64,000 bases of DNA from Rallus limicola. Taxonomy: Eukaryota; Chordata; Aves; Gruiformes; Rallidae. The translations under genes were made by a program, and so were the position numbers. The DNA lies in the NCBI GenBank assembly GCA_022605955.1, contig JAKCOZ010000009.1, positions 2,976,001-3,040,000 on the forward strand, written 5' to 3'. Positions 1 to 9,877 of the stretch are shown here, piece after piece. The notes beneath the pieces are model-generated. The model ran no database searches and was not told where the DNA came from. It saw nothing but the letters and a program-made list of their open reading frames with translations. Position 1 is the stretch's first letter. Each line of letters opens with the position of its first letter.

Positions 1-1193
1 CCACTGCACAGCCCTGGGTTCCCCACAACAGTGAAACACCAACACAGCTGCAGCCAAAGGCATCCAACCAACACCATCCAACCTTAAGCTCCTCAGCCCC
101 TTTAACTCCCACATGGAGCTTTTTCCCAGGGAAACAGCAGCTGCTTTCCTGCAAGGAAATTCTACAGTATCTTTATAGCCTTCCTCTCAGAAGGATTTCT
201 GTGAGGATTTCTCTTTAAAATTACAAAAAGAACTAAGTTTCTGAACTCCAGCAGCAGGCAGGCTCGGTTGGGTATGATTTTATTATGTGAGGAAAGCAAT
301 ACTGAGATTAAAGTAAACAAATATTTAATTTTCTATTAATTAAGAAGGGAAAAAAAAACCAAACAAACCCAAAGAAAGGAAAATGGGGGAGTCAAGCTAT
401 TGCTAACTGTAGCACTTCTCCCAAAGCTAACACTGAAAGTTAGAATTCACCAGAGGCTTAAGGGGCACAAAAGCATTCCCACTGAAGCAAAGCAGAGCCA
501 AGCACCTGAGGAAGCTCCCTCACAGCAAGCCAGCCACTGACCCAAAATGCTCCATCTGGATTTGGGTGACAATGGAAAAGAAAATCCTCTCAGGCTGAGG
601 TACAGCCAGAAAACGTACCCCTGGCTCCCTTGATCCCCAAGTCACCCCCGACTCAACAAGGGGACGGCGGATGCTCAGCGCTTTGGAGGGGCCCCGGGTG
701 CAGCCCCGCAGCCCGCCCGGCTCCAGGCTGACACAACCCTCCCTATTTTCATTTTATTTTCATTTTCTTTTGGTTTTTAGTTTGTAAAGTGAGGCAGCAC
801 TGAGCAAAAAAAAAAAAAAAATTAAGTTCCAGCCAGCTCTCCAACCTGTGGCTTTGCACTTTGCAATGCTAGAAAAATACATGCTAAACAAAGCCCAGCC
901 CCACGCGACGGCACCACGCAAGCACCGCTTTCCCCAGCACGGCTCTATCGCCCCAAGCACCAGCCAGCACCCTACAAGGTCCTGCATGGACCGTGCAGCT
1001 CTGTCCCAAGCGCGGGGATGCAGATGGTCATGGTGGAGTGAAGAGGTTGTAACCTCAAGTCGGTTCAATGTTATCCCTGTGAAGAACCGTATGGACAAGC
1101 CCAGTCGCCCAGCACAGCGATAAACTCCAGCCAAGGTGGCTGGGAGTCCCAGTGCTGCTTATAGCATGGGTGGACATCCAGGTATGGCCAAAA
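1..1193. other. Unique non-coding DNA
   Basis: I see no exon, RNA gene or transposon here. The stretch is mixed-composition sequence with an A16 run at 806-821 and a T-rich tract just before it. The two overlapping open frames on opposite strands at about 760-1134 have no recognisable domain and low-complexity ends, so I treat them as chance. Confidence 0.6.
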
Positions 1194-1439
1194 ATGGCCT
1201 CAAGCTGGAGCACAGGGAGTTCCACACCAATCTGCAGAAGAGCTTCTTCCCAGTGAGGGTGAAGGAGCCCTGGGACAGGCTGCCCAGTGGGTGTGGAGTC
1301 TCCTTCTCTGGAGAGATTCCAGCCCTGTCTGGACGCCTCCCTGTGTGCCCTGTCCTAGGGACCCTGCTTTGGCAGGGGGTTGGACCTGATGGGCTCTGGA
1401 GCTCCCTTCCAAGCCCTACAATCCTGTCATTCCATGATG
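1194..1439 (+). mobile_element. CR1 LINE 3' end, tail class with GACCCTGCTTTGGCAGG
   Basis: This is a 5'-truncated CR1 retrotransposon covering only the last codons of ORF2 and the 3' UTR. It shows the CR1 landmarks CTGGGACAGGCTGCCCAG, the GGAGAGATTCCAGCCCTG block and the GGTTGGACCTGATGGGCT terminal motif, and it ends in a decayed octamer tail (ATCCTGTCATTCCATGATG). It is the most diverged of the four copies in its tail class; the others are near 42.8, 51.7 and 53.1 kb. It cannot move by itself. Confidence 0.93.
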
Positions 1440-1983
1440 TAACACAGGTAGATCACAGGCTGCCAGGCAACACAGACCCAGGACAATCAGCTTGGTGAGT
1501 GATCTGCACCAAACCACCAGGAAGCCTCAAGTCGCTATCACTGCGCTTTTCCATCCCCACGCTACAGGCAGATTCCACACAACCCAATTCCAACACTGGA
1601 GCCCAGCGCTGACCGATGATGATGATGATGTTGTTCTAGGCAGACTATTTAAAGGTCCCCCCATCCCACTGAGGGAAACGTCATTAGGCTAACGACAGCG
1701 GAAAAAGCATCCACCCCAGAAGCTAATGGAGGGTTCTTCTCTCTTCACCTCCCTTCCTCTTCCTCTTTTTATCATTAAAAGCATCGCGCGACGAAAAGCC
1801 ACCGTGTTTTGTCATCTACAGTGAATCATTTAACACATATGTCAGTGCTCAGAAATAAACCATAATTCATCAAGGTGAAGCTCGGGTCTTCCAAACTCCA
1901 AAGTCTAAATCCAGAACATCAACGCAAGAGCCTGAAGCTAGAAGATGGCAAGAACAGGGCAGGTGTTTCTGGGCCATCACGGC
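1440..1983. other. Unique non-coding DNA
   Basis: No gene or repeat is recognised apart from a short GAT microsatellite (about 1615-1630). The sequence separates a CR1 tail from the solo LTR that follows. Confidence 0.6.
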
Positions 1984-2550
1984 TGTCCTGGTTTCAGTCA
2001 GGATAGAGTTAACTCCATGTGTAGCAGCGGATGGGATGCTGTGTTTGGGAGTTACAATGAAAGCAGTGCTGAGAACACCCTGATGTTTCTAGTTGCAGTC
2101 AGACAGTCAAAGCCAGGACAGGTGACCCAGATGGGCCAAAGAGAGTATTCCATGCCAATTACGTCCTGCCCAGGATAACGGGGGCTGATGGGAGGAAGAA
2201 GGGGGGCGGTTCCGGGACGCGAGGGGCTTGGGGGACGGTCGGGTTCCGGGGCAGCTCTGGGTGGTGCGGCCTGAGCTGTGTGGTTGGGTGAGAAGCTGCA
2301 TTGGGGATCAATAGTTTCATATTCTTTTGCTCTAAAGTCCTGTCAGCATTGTTATATTTGATCTTTCTGTTCTCTTAGTAAACTATCCTTATCCCAACCC
2401 ACGGGCCTCTTAGTTTCTTGGGTTTGGAGTTATTTGCCCCTTCCTTTTCCCTTCCCTTGTTCCCCCCCCTTTCCCTTTTCTCCTGCTCTTTTACTTTAAG
2501 GAGCAGGCAGCTGTGTGGATCTCAGCCCAAGCCGGGGTGAAACCACGACA
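1984..2550 (+). mobile_element. Solo LTR of an avian endogenous retrovirus
   Basis: The 567-bp element starts TGTCCTGGTTTCAG and ends GGGGTGAAACCACGACA, the TG...CA boundaries of a retroviral LTR. Both ends and the internal stretch AAACTATCCTTATCCCAACC match, from memory, a family of LTRs common in neoavian genomes. The flanks are ACGGC (1979-1983) and ACGTC (2551-2555), a 5-bp target-site duplication with one mismatch. No internal retroviral sequence lies on either side, so this is a solo LTR left by recombination between two LTRs. Orientation is inferred from the sense of those conserved ends. The 5-bp duplication suits a class III (ERVL) or class I element, but I cannot assign the family firmly. 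Confidence 0.85.
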
Positions 2551-4959
2551 ACGTCTTTGTGCAGAATGGCAGTGAGAGAAGAACCGTTCTGCAGGCAAAC
2601 ATCTTTACAACCCTACCTCCTCCTGCACCGGTGAGACCATGGGCCAGCACCAACACAGAACTGACTCCTAGAGACCTTCAGCTCTTTGGAAAGGCAACAA
2701 GTTTTAAAATATAGTGAAATAGAACTAAAAAAATGCCACGATTTTCTGCCTGGAAATCATTTAATTTCCTTCCTGATAAACACCTTGCCCTGCCTCAGAT
2801 CCTGAGATGATGGGAATTAGCAACCACTCGCCAGGATGGAAAAGACCCTCTCGAGCACCCAAGAACACCAGGGAAGAAGGAAAATGCCATGGTGATAAGG
2901 GAAGATGATGCTTAAGCAGCTTTCTTATTCTGATAGCCCAGTTGAATGAAAGAAATTCCAAGTTTAAGGGTGAAGGGATTAAACAGAGAAACTTCTCCTC
3001 AGCTAATGTGAATGACATCACCGGATGAATCTTGTATGGCCAAGTCAGCCTGAGTCAGCTGCAGATCTGGAGCAAAACTAACAGGTATCAACAGCCACCC
3101 AACGAAGAAATAAGGCAGCAAAAACCTGGGCACAGAAGCCTTGATCACCTTCGGGCTCTATACTGAAGGCACACAAAGCAGCCACTAGGATTTTGTCACC
3201 CAAACACCAAAGCTCTCCCTTCCCAGCATCCCAAAAAGAGAGTTTCTGAGGAAACAAGAGGAGATCAGTCCTTAAATCCAGCCAAGATGCAAAGCCAGGG
3301 ACGGCGATTCCTCAGGCGTTTGCCAGCCGGCACGGCACGCAGAGCCGGTACCAGCTGGAACAGAAGCTGTAGCCCAATCAGCTTGAGTTTCCTCTCTTTT
3401 TAGGCAATGAAGATTTTATTTACAAGCCTCTGAATCCAGAATACAAATGATAACATTAAGATAAAATGACATGGGAGGAATGAAGTGGATGCTCACATAG
3501 TCCAGGGTTTCACTCCAGGCATCCCGCATCCCCAGCGTGTATGGATCCCCAAAGAAGAGCCTCAATAAAACAAGGGAGTCACTTGATGCAAACAAGCCTT
3601 TCTGTAGATGTACTGGTTTAAAGAATATATTTATATATTGATTTTTTGCTATTATTTGACACAGCAGATCAATCTGCACGTGACCAGCGCGTTTCAGCCT
3701 GTAACGTAACTGATAAAAGTGTAATGGAACATTAATCTTTATTTAAGGCTGCTTAAGTGCCTTATTAGATTAAAAAAAAAGGTCTGATTTTATGTAAGCT
3801 GAAATACAGACTCAGGGAAGGTCATTAATGAGGCTCTTATTTAGATAGAAGAACCAGGCCTGGTGTTTCAGAGCACAGGAGACTCTTTCAGAAGGACAGG
3901 AGTGGGTAATGCTGACTTGTACAAGATAAAACTCTGCTGCTGTGGTATTGTCACCATGGCACCCGCCTTTCCTCGGTGGCACCCATCTTTCCTCAGTGGT
4001 TCCCGAGTGAAAGGCCTGGGATTTGGGTCCCTTTGAGCGGCCACACACCCTCACAGAACACCAATGACATCTGGGAGTCCAAACAAGGGGCTCCAAGGCA
4101 GCTGAGCAGATTGCAGGCAGGAACAAACTCTGTGTGGGTCAGCAAACTGAGCCCCATTTCTATAGATATTTATACTGCTGTGATGGCCTCTCACCGGCTG
4201 TGGAGCTGGTAGCTGATGGGTACGTCACAGGCAGCGTTACAGGAGCGTGCCCATGATGCTTTCCTACTGCCCAGTTTGCAAGAACACAAAATGTTTGATT
4301 TACTCAAAGTTTACCAGGGAAAAGTATTCCCTTTTCCACCTGAGCCAACTAGAGGGAGCAGTGGGAAACGCTCTGGAGCGACCTCAAAAGTTAGAGCTCC
4401 ATCAGGCTTACAAGCTGCTTGGAATCAGAACTACTGACAGGCTTTGAAGTCATCTCAAGAAATACGTTGAATCAAAAAGTTTTAACCCAGCTTCAGTCGT
4501 GGAAGTCAGTGTGCTCAGTTTCTTTGGAGAAACAAAATATCACTCTTGTCAGAAGGTTTGAAAAATAGCATGAGAGCACCTTGGAGGGACTTTATTGCAG
4601 AACTTCCAGGGCAAGTGGCTTGGAAGGGACCTTAGAAAGCCAACTGCTTGGCCCTGGGGAAAAGAACTAGTGAAGATGAGAAGAAGCAGGACACCTTGAC
4701 AAAGGGACATGTTTACCCTCCAAAGGATTCCTTCAACAACTCCTCCAGGAACACTCCAGAGCAAAAGCCTCACACAAGAGAGCTAAGTGGTCCTACAGCC
4801 GTCCTCTAGTCCTCAGTATTTCCCTGCCAACCATGCTGCCATAAACCTCAACCCCACGAAAAACCCAACAAACTGACACCCAAGGCAAAACCCCAGGTCA
4901 GCATCCTTCCTGTGGCTAAACCACCCCCAGAAAAGAGTGGCCAGCAAGAGTTACACATA
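2551..4959. other. Unique non-coding DNA with one possible decayed CR1
   Basis: There is no supported gene. An AT-rich block at about 3650-3790 is listed separately as a candidate regulatory element. At about 4548-4790 a stretch containing TGGAAGGGACCTTAGAAAG resembles the start of a very old minus-strand CR1 tail, but too little agrees to annotate it as one. Confidence 0.55.
3650..3790. promoter_or_regulatory. Candidate conserved non-coding element
   Basis: The block is AT-rich but not simple repeat. It carries an E-box (CACGTG, 3677-3682) followed by homeodomain-type AT motifs such as AACATTAATC and CTTATTAGATT. It sits in unique sequence with no transposon signature. The call rests on composition and motif density only, and no conservation evidence is available. 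Confidence 0.18.
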
Positions 4960-5562
4960 ATGGGTGGCCAAGAAGGCCAAGGGCATCCTGGCTTGTATCA
5001 GAGCCAGTGTGGCCACAGGGCCAGGGCAGGGATTGTGCCCCTGGACTGGGCATTGGTGAGGCTGCACCTCGAGTGCTGGGTCCAGTTCTGGGCCCCTCAC
5101 TACAAGAAGGACATGGAGGTCCTGGAGCGAGTCCAGAGAAGGGCAACTAGGCTGGGGAAGGGGCTGGAGAGCAAACCTTCCCAGGAGCGGCTGAGGGAGC
5201 TGGGGGTGTTCAGCCTGGAGAAGAGGAGGCTGAGGGGAGACCTGATCCCCACCTACACTGACCTGACAGGAGGGTGCAGAGAGGTGGGTGATGGTCTCTT
5301 CAGCCAGGGGACAGGATGAGGGGCAATGGGCTCAAGCTGTGCCAGGACAAGGTCAGCTCAGATGTGAGGGAAAAGTTCTTCCCCAAAAGGGTTGTCAGGC
5401 ACTGGCACAGGCTGCCCAGGGAAGGGGCTGAGTCCCCACCCCTGGGTGTGTTTAGCAGACGGGTAGATGAGGTGCTCAGGGATATGGCTTAGCATAGGAC
5501 AGGGATGGTTGGACTCTATGTTCTCAAAGGTTTTTTCCAACTCAGTGATCCTGATATTCTGT
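4960..5562 (+). mobile_element. CR1 LINE 3' fragment, [13 protein letters not shown] class
   Basis: A 5'-truncated CR1 keeping the C-terminal part of ORF2 (reverse transcriptase) and the 3' UTR. In the forward frame of 4912-5319 the CR1 signatures [19 protein letters not shown] and [13 protein letters not shown] are intact, then a stop follows FSQGTG. The copy begins in the GGCCAAGAAGGCCAA(G) region and ends in a poorly kept tail at about 5562. It shares its 3' UTR (GTAGATGAGGTGCTCAGGGA) with the copies at 13.3, 21.6, 27.3, 47.3 and 49.15 kb. Confidence 0.95.
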
Positions 5563-7017
5563 AAACTGTGCAAATTAATCAAGAATTAAGCCGCTTGAGA
5601 GTGGAATAAACTTATCTTGACAAGCACAAGGTAACACAGATTAGAAGGAATAATGTAGAAGCACGACCTGGGCTTTGCTGCAGACAGCTCAGAGACAGCC
5701 GAGCGCTGGGACTCTGCAGACAAAACCCTGCTGAAACATGACAGAAAATAACCCAGAGAGGTACATCTGCACCGTAGTGTTTTGCTTCTTACCTTGGTTT
5801 CATTATTTACTCTAGAAAGTTCTGCACAAAATAAACACTAAACCAAACCAGCAAAAATATTCCTTAGTATCTATCAATCTGTATTGCAAGATGAGATGCA
5901 AGGGATCTGGGTTTGATGATCAGGATTCTCTCTCACATGTGTTCCATCACACGCTTAGTTTACCTTACCCCCAGAAGGCTTCACCCTGACACGCTGCAGT
6001 TCAGTAGATCTCTCTCAATCTCTGAAAAACCCTCTCAAAGGCAGAGGGCCATTTCACAGCAAGTTTGAGTCACTGGAAAGCACCTGGCAGAGCTGTCATG
6101 ATGTGGCATGATAAAAATGCAAGACAGTTCTTGTGTATTACACCTGTATCTTATATAATCACTGATGAAACCCCCCCCAAGCACCTCGTTGCTATTAGTA
6201 GACCTATGAGCTACAGCTCTTCTGATTTTTAGAGACCAGGGTACCCTGCTTACCAAGGTTCAGCTTTATGCTCAGCATGAGACTCCATCCACACATTCAG
6301 ATGCGTTGCTTAAGAGGGAAGAATTTGTATTCCTCAACCACCACCCCGTCAGCTTATGCTACCAGACAGCTCCTTGCTAACATCCCTTCATTAAGTCTTC
6401 AACTCAACGCTCAGATCCACATTCCATGAGTTGCCCTGTCAATAGATGCTTTCACTGTAAATAAGCATCGTGTCTCCTATGAGGAGGCTCAATCAAAACA
6501 ACTGAGCAGGGCGAACCAAAACACAACCCCGGCTTCCACGTGCTTACTCCCAGACTCAAGGAGACACATTCCTCCTCCTTGGATTCCCTCCACACACCTA
6601 GAACACAAATTATCACTTCTCTCACAGGAAGAATTAACTGAATTTCTCATTTTCATGGGGAATTTGAGCCTGGCTTTTTAGCCTAGAAAAAACTCTGGGG
6701 CAAAAGCCTGGCCCAGCTTGTTCACTTTAGTTCTTTAGGCATTTTATGAGAGTTCATGAGATGTTTCACAAGAACTCCTGCCTGCTAGAGATAAAAGCCC
6801 AGCCACCTTCAGCTTCCCTAGGCACCTCTGCCCATGGTTCAGAGAAGTTCCTATCTTCCAGCTCTGCAAGCTGAACTAGGCATCCCTACTACAAGGTGTG
6901 CTAGAACAACGAAGCAGCTGTGCAGGAGACAAGGAGGCCCCATGGCACAGACTGCGACACCACGGCCCAGGCGGTGGGTTTTCAGGCATCTCCAAGCACA
7001 TGTTTGGGTTCTCCTCA

Positions 7018-7076
7018 GTATGTGTGTGTGTAGATGTGTATTAAACATGTGTGCATACACACACACACGTGTATGC
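7018..7076. repeat. TG/CA inverted dinucleotide repeat (hairpin and Z-DNA prone)
   Basis: A TG run at 7021-7032 is followed after about 23 bases by a CA run at 7056-7068, so the arms can pair. A second perfect palindrome lies inside the right part: GCATACAC (7053-7060) pairs with GTGTATGC (7069-7076). Alternating purine-pyrimidine sequence of this kind can also adopt Z-DNA. No gene is associated. Confidence 0.7.
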
Positions 7077-7289
7077 CTGACACTGCCAAACAAAACACGC
7101 AGAAAGCACAGCTACACACATCTTGGTGCTTCAAAGCCAAGACACCCATCCCTACCTCCTCCTTCCCTGGCACAAAGGGATTTCCCAACGCCCTGTGCTA
7201 GAGCTTCAGCCAGCCACTTTTCAGGACACAAACCATTCCTTGTTCTCTTAAACAGCAGAGCTGCTCTCTAGAGTCGTTGGGATGCAAGG

Positions 7290-7490
7290 TTTAAAGCCAT
7301 TGCTCTGGTAATTAGCCTAATGCTGGTTTTAAACATATTTTTAAAGCTTGGTGTAAATACTTCCTGTGATTATAAAAGCTCCATTTATTCATTGCCTTCA
7401 ACTTAAAACCTCAAGTGACTCTGATTAATAATTCCAAATGAGACCTCCACCCCTAAATATTATCATTGTTATTATTGTATGGCTCTTGAT
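7290..7490. promoter_or_regulatory. Candidate conserved non-coding element
   Basis: This AT-rich, non-repetitive block has several homeodomain-type cores (GGTAATTAGCC, GATTAATAATTCC) and TATTATCATTGTTATTATTG at about 7458. No transposon signature covers it. The call is based on motif density only. Confidence 0.18.
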
Positions 7491-8323
7491 ATTTAGAGTC
7501 AGTGGGGATATTGTATTATTCTGCAGCTCTCCTCCAGAGAGATGCAAAGCAATGCCTGCTGGACAGGAGACTTGGGGTGGGGGGGAGCCCATGACCCCTG
7601 CACCACGTGCACATCAAACTCTGGAAGCCGAGGGACTCGCCACAACCCGAGATGAATTTGCAGTAAACCTGGGGAATGTCAGTTCTGACAGAAGCAACCC
7701 AAGCCTTCCAATTTATGCAATTTCTTCTCAATGCCAAGTGACAGCCAGTAGCTTCTGCTGAGTTTTGCTCTGATGGCTTGGGCTCAGACAAAGCCACGAA
7801 GTCACAGCAGAATTCTAGAGATCCCATGTCAAACAATGAAACAGCTGCACCCCGTCAGGGTTACGCTTCCTGGGCTATTTTCAAACATCAGAATAAAACC
7901 ATAAAATATTGTTAATATATTTAACAACTAAGTGTTTGCTACAGGCTGACATCCTTATTACCCAAAGCAAAACCTTTCCCACTATATGATACCAAAGATT
8001 CTGAAGCAGGAGACAAGCACAGTGTGCACACAGCAAAGAACTGATGGACGGGAAGTTTTGGATACTACTGAGATCCTCCCATAACAGGAGGCTTCCACTC
8101 CTAGACCTTCACATTGCAGTGGATGGAAAAAAAGACATGAAAATATAAACCAAATGTTTGCTCGTGGCATTGATAAATATCATCTGTCCTATTTCTTGTG
8201 GAAAATAAACAACCAAACAACTACAGTGGGAGGGAAGCTCAACTTGAAAGCAAGCAGAAGGCACTATACGTTTCTGCTTGGTTGGCTTCTCTCAGCACCT
8301 TTAAAATACCTGTCTCTGAGCAC

Positions 8324-9877
8324 ATGTATTTTATAATCTTGAGCTGTGCTGCCTTAGTCTCTGCCAGCCCCAGCCCTTCTGAAAGCTGGGAAATATCCCC
8401 CAAGGGCCTCCTGGATTCTTACCTGCAGGCACAGAGAAACGGGCCCATGGAAGCAGATTACTCACAAAACTGGGGTTTAGCAACCTCAAGTGTCAAAGCA
8501 GCTCAGCTCAGCTTGTTGGGTACGGGCACAGCCCAGCTCAACTCATTGCGCTGGGTACAGGCACAGCCCAGCTCAGCTCATCCTGCTGGGTACAGGCACA
8601 GCCCAGCTCAGCTCATCCTGCTGGGTACAGGCACAGCCCAGCTCAGCTCATCCTGCTGGGTACAGGCACAGCCCAGCTCAGCTCATCCTGCTGGGTACAG
8701 GCACAGCCCAGTTCAGCTCATCACACTGGGTACAGGCACAGCCCAGCTCAGCTCATCGCGCTGGGTACAGGCACAGCCCAGCTCAGCTCATCGCGCTGGG
8801 TACAGGCACAGCCCAGCTCAGCTCATCCTGCTGGGTACAGGCACAGCCCAGCTCAGCTCATCCTGCTGGGTACAGGCACAGCCCAGCTCAGCTCATCCTG
8901 CTGGGTACAGGCACAGCCCAGCTCAGCTCATCCTGCTGGGTACAGGCACAGCCCAGCTCAGCTCATCGCGCTGGGTACAGGCACAGCCCAGCTCAGCTCA
9001 TCCTGCTGGGTACAGGCACAGCCCAGCTCAACTCATCCTGCTGGGTACAGGCACAGCCCAGCTCAACTCATCCTGCTGGGTACAGGCACAGCCCAGCTCA
9101 GCTCATCCTGCTGGGTACAGGCACAGCCCAGCTCAGCTCATCGCGCTGGGTACAGGCACAGCCCAGCTCAGCTCATCCTGCTGGGTACAGGCACAGCCCA
9201 GCTCAGCTCATCCTGCTGGGTACAGGCACAGCCCAGCTCAGCTCATCCTGCTGGGTACAGGCACAGCCCAGCTCAGCTCATCGCGCTGGGTACAGGCACA
9301 GCCCAGCTCAGCTCATCGCGCTGGGTACAGGCACAGCCCAGCTCAGCTCATCCTGCTGGGTACAGGCACAGCCCAGCTCAACTCATCCTGCTGGGTACAG
9401 GCACAGCCCAGCTCAACTCATCCTGCTGGGTACAGGCACAGCCCAGCTCAGCTCATCCTGCTGGGTACAGGCACAGCCCAGCTCAGCTCATCGCGCTGGG
9501 TACAGGCACAGCCCAGCTCAGCTCATCGCGCTGGGTACAGGCACAGCCCAGCTCAACTCATCCTGCTGGGTACAGGCACAGCCCAGCTCAGCTCATCGCG
9601 CTGGGTACAGGCACAGCCCAGCTCAGCTCATCCTGCTGGGTACAGGCACAGCCCAGCTCAACTCAGCTCATCTCACTGGGTACAGGCACAGCACAGCACA
9701 GCACGGCACAGCACGGCTCATCAAGCTGGGTACAGGCACAGCACAGCATGGCATGGCACAGCACAGCCCAGCTCAGCTCATCTTGCTGGGTACAGGCACA
9801 GCACAGCTCAGCTCAGCTCACTGGATACAGGCACAGCCCAGCTCAGCTCACTGGGTATGGGACCATTGGATTTCTAA
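8324..9877 (+). CDS. Doubtful open frame: leader plus 35-residue repeats
   Basis: The frame is open from 8198 to 9877 (559 codons) because the 35-bp minisatellite unit has no stop in any forward frame. I use the internal ATG at 8324 because the residues after it look like a secretory signal (MYFIILSCAALVSASPS: short hydrophobic core, then small residues). About 55 unique residues follow, then a repeat of 35 residues (three 35-bp units) rich in Ser, Ala, Gln and Pro, with landmarks GTGTAQL, WVQAQPSS and GYRHSPAQL. No known domain is recognised. A forward frame shifted by one base (8490-9914) reads the same peptide cycle, which argues that openness comes from the DNA repeat and not from selection on protein. 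I give it as a hypothesis only. Confidence 0.08.
   Translation: MYFIILSCAALVSASPSPSESWEISPKGLLDSYLQAQRNGPMEADYSQNWGLATSSVKAAQLSLLGTGTAQLNSLRWVQAQPSSAHPAGYRHSPAQLILLGTGTAQLSSSCWVQAQPSSAHPAGYRHSPVQLITLGTGTAQLSSSRWVQAQPSSAHRAGYRHSPAQLILLGTGTAQLSSSCWVQAQPSSAHPAGYRHSPAQLILLGTGTAQLSSSRWVQAQPSSAHPAGYRHSPAQLILLGTGTAQLNSSCWVQAQPSSAHPAGYRHSPAQLIALGTGTAQLSSSCWVQAQPSSAHPAGYRHSPAQLILLGTGTAQLSSSRWVQAQPSSAHRAGYRHSPAQLILLGTGTAQLNSSCWVQAQPSSTHPAGYRHSPAQLILLGTGTAQLSSSRWVQAQPSSAHRAGYRHSPAQLILLGTGTAQLSSSRWVQAQPSSAHPAGYRHSPAQLSSSHWVQAQHSTARHSTAHQAGYRHSTAWHGTAQPSSAHLAGYRHSTAQLSSLDTGTAQLSSLGMGPLDF
8500..9870. repeat. 35-bp minisatellite, about 37 units
   Basis: A partial unit (8500-8515) is followed by 32 consecutive units of exactly 35 bp (8516-9635), each beginning near CTGGGTACAG and ending CAGCTCATCCTG. 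Five variable units follow: 9636-9675 (40 bp), 9676-9725 (50), 9726-9785 (60), 9786-9820 (35) and 9821-9850 (30). All length changes are multiples of 5, and the unit itself reads as seven pentamers (GCACA, GCCCA, GCTCA and so on), which suggests growth from a 5-bp motif. Most units differ only at the last four bases (CCTG or CGCG) and at one G/A position in GCTCAGCTCA. There are no unique spacers, so it is not CRISPR-like. Copy number is probably variable between individuals. Confidence 0.97.

Larger units (their letters stand above)
5563..8499. other. Unique non-coding DNA
   Basis: No recognised gene. It contains a TG/CA inverted tract at 7018-7076 and an AT-rich candidate element at 7290-7490, listed separately. 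A minus-strand acceptor/donor pair would define a 29-bp interval at 5793-5821 (GTGCAG before, AAG|GTAAGA after). One such short pair is expected by chance in a window this size. Confidence 0.55.

Noticed and set aside
4548..4790. Very old minus-strand CR1 tail
   Set aside because: Only one short motif (TGGAAGGGACCTTAGAAAG) agrees with CR1, which is too little to annotate.
5793..5821. 29-bp minus-strand microexon-like pair
   Set aside because: Both splice sites look good but the interval is very short, contains stops and stands alone.
8500..9870. CRISPR-like regular 35-bp array
   Set aside because: The units are directly adjacent with no unique spacers, there are no cas genes, and the surrounding DNA is vertebrate.
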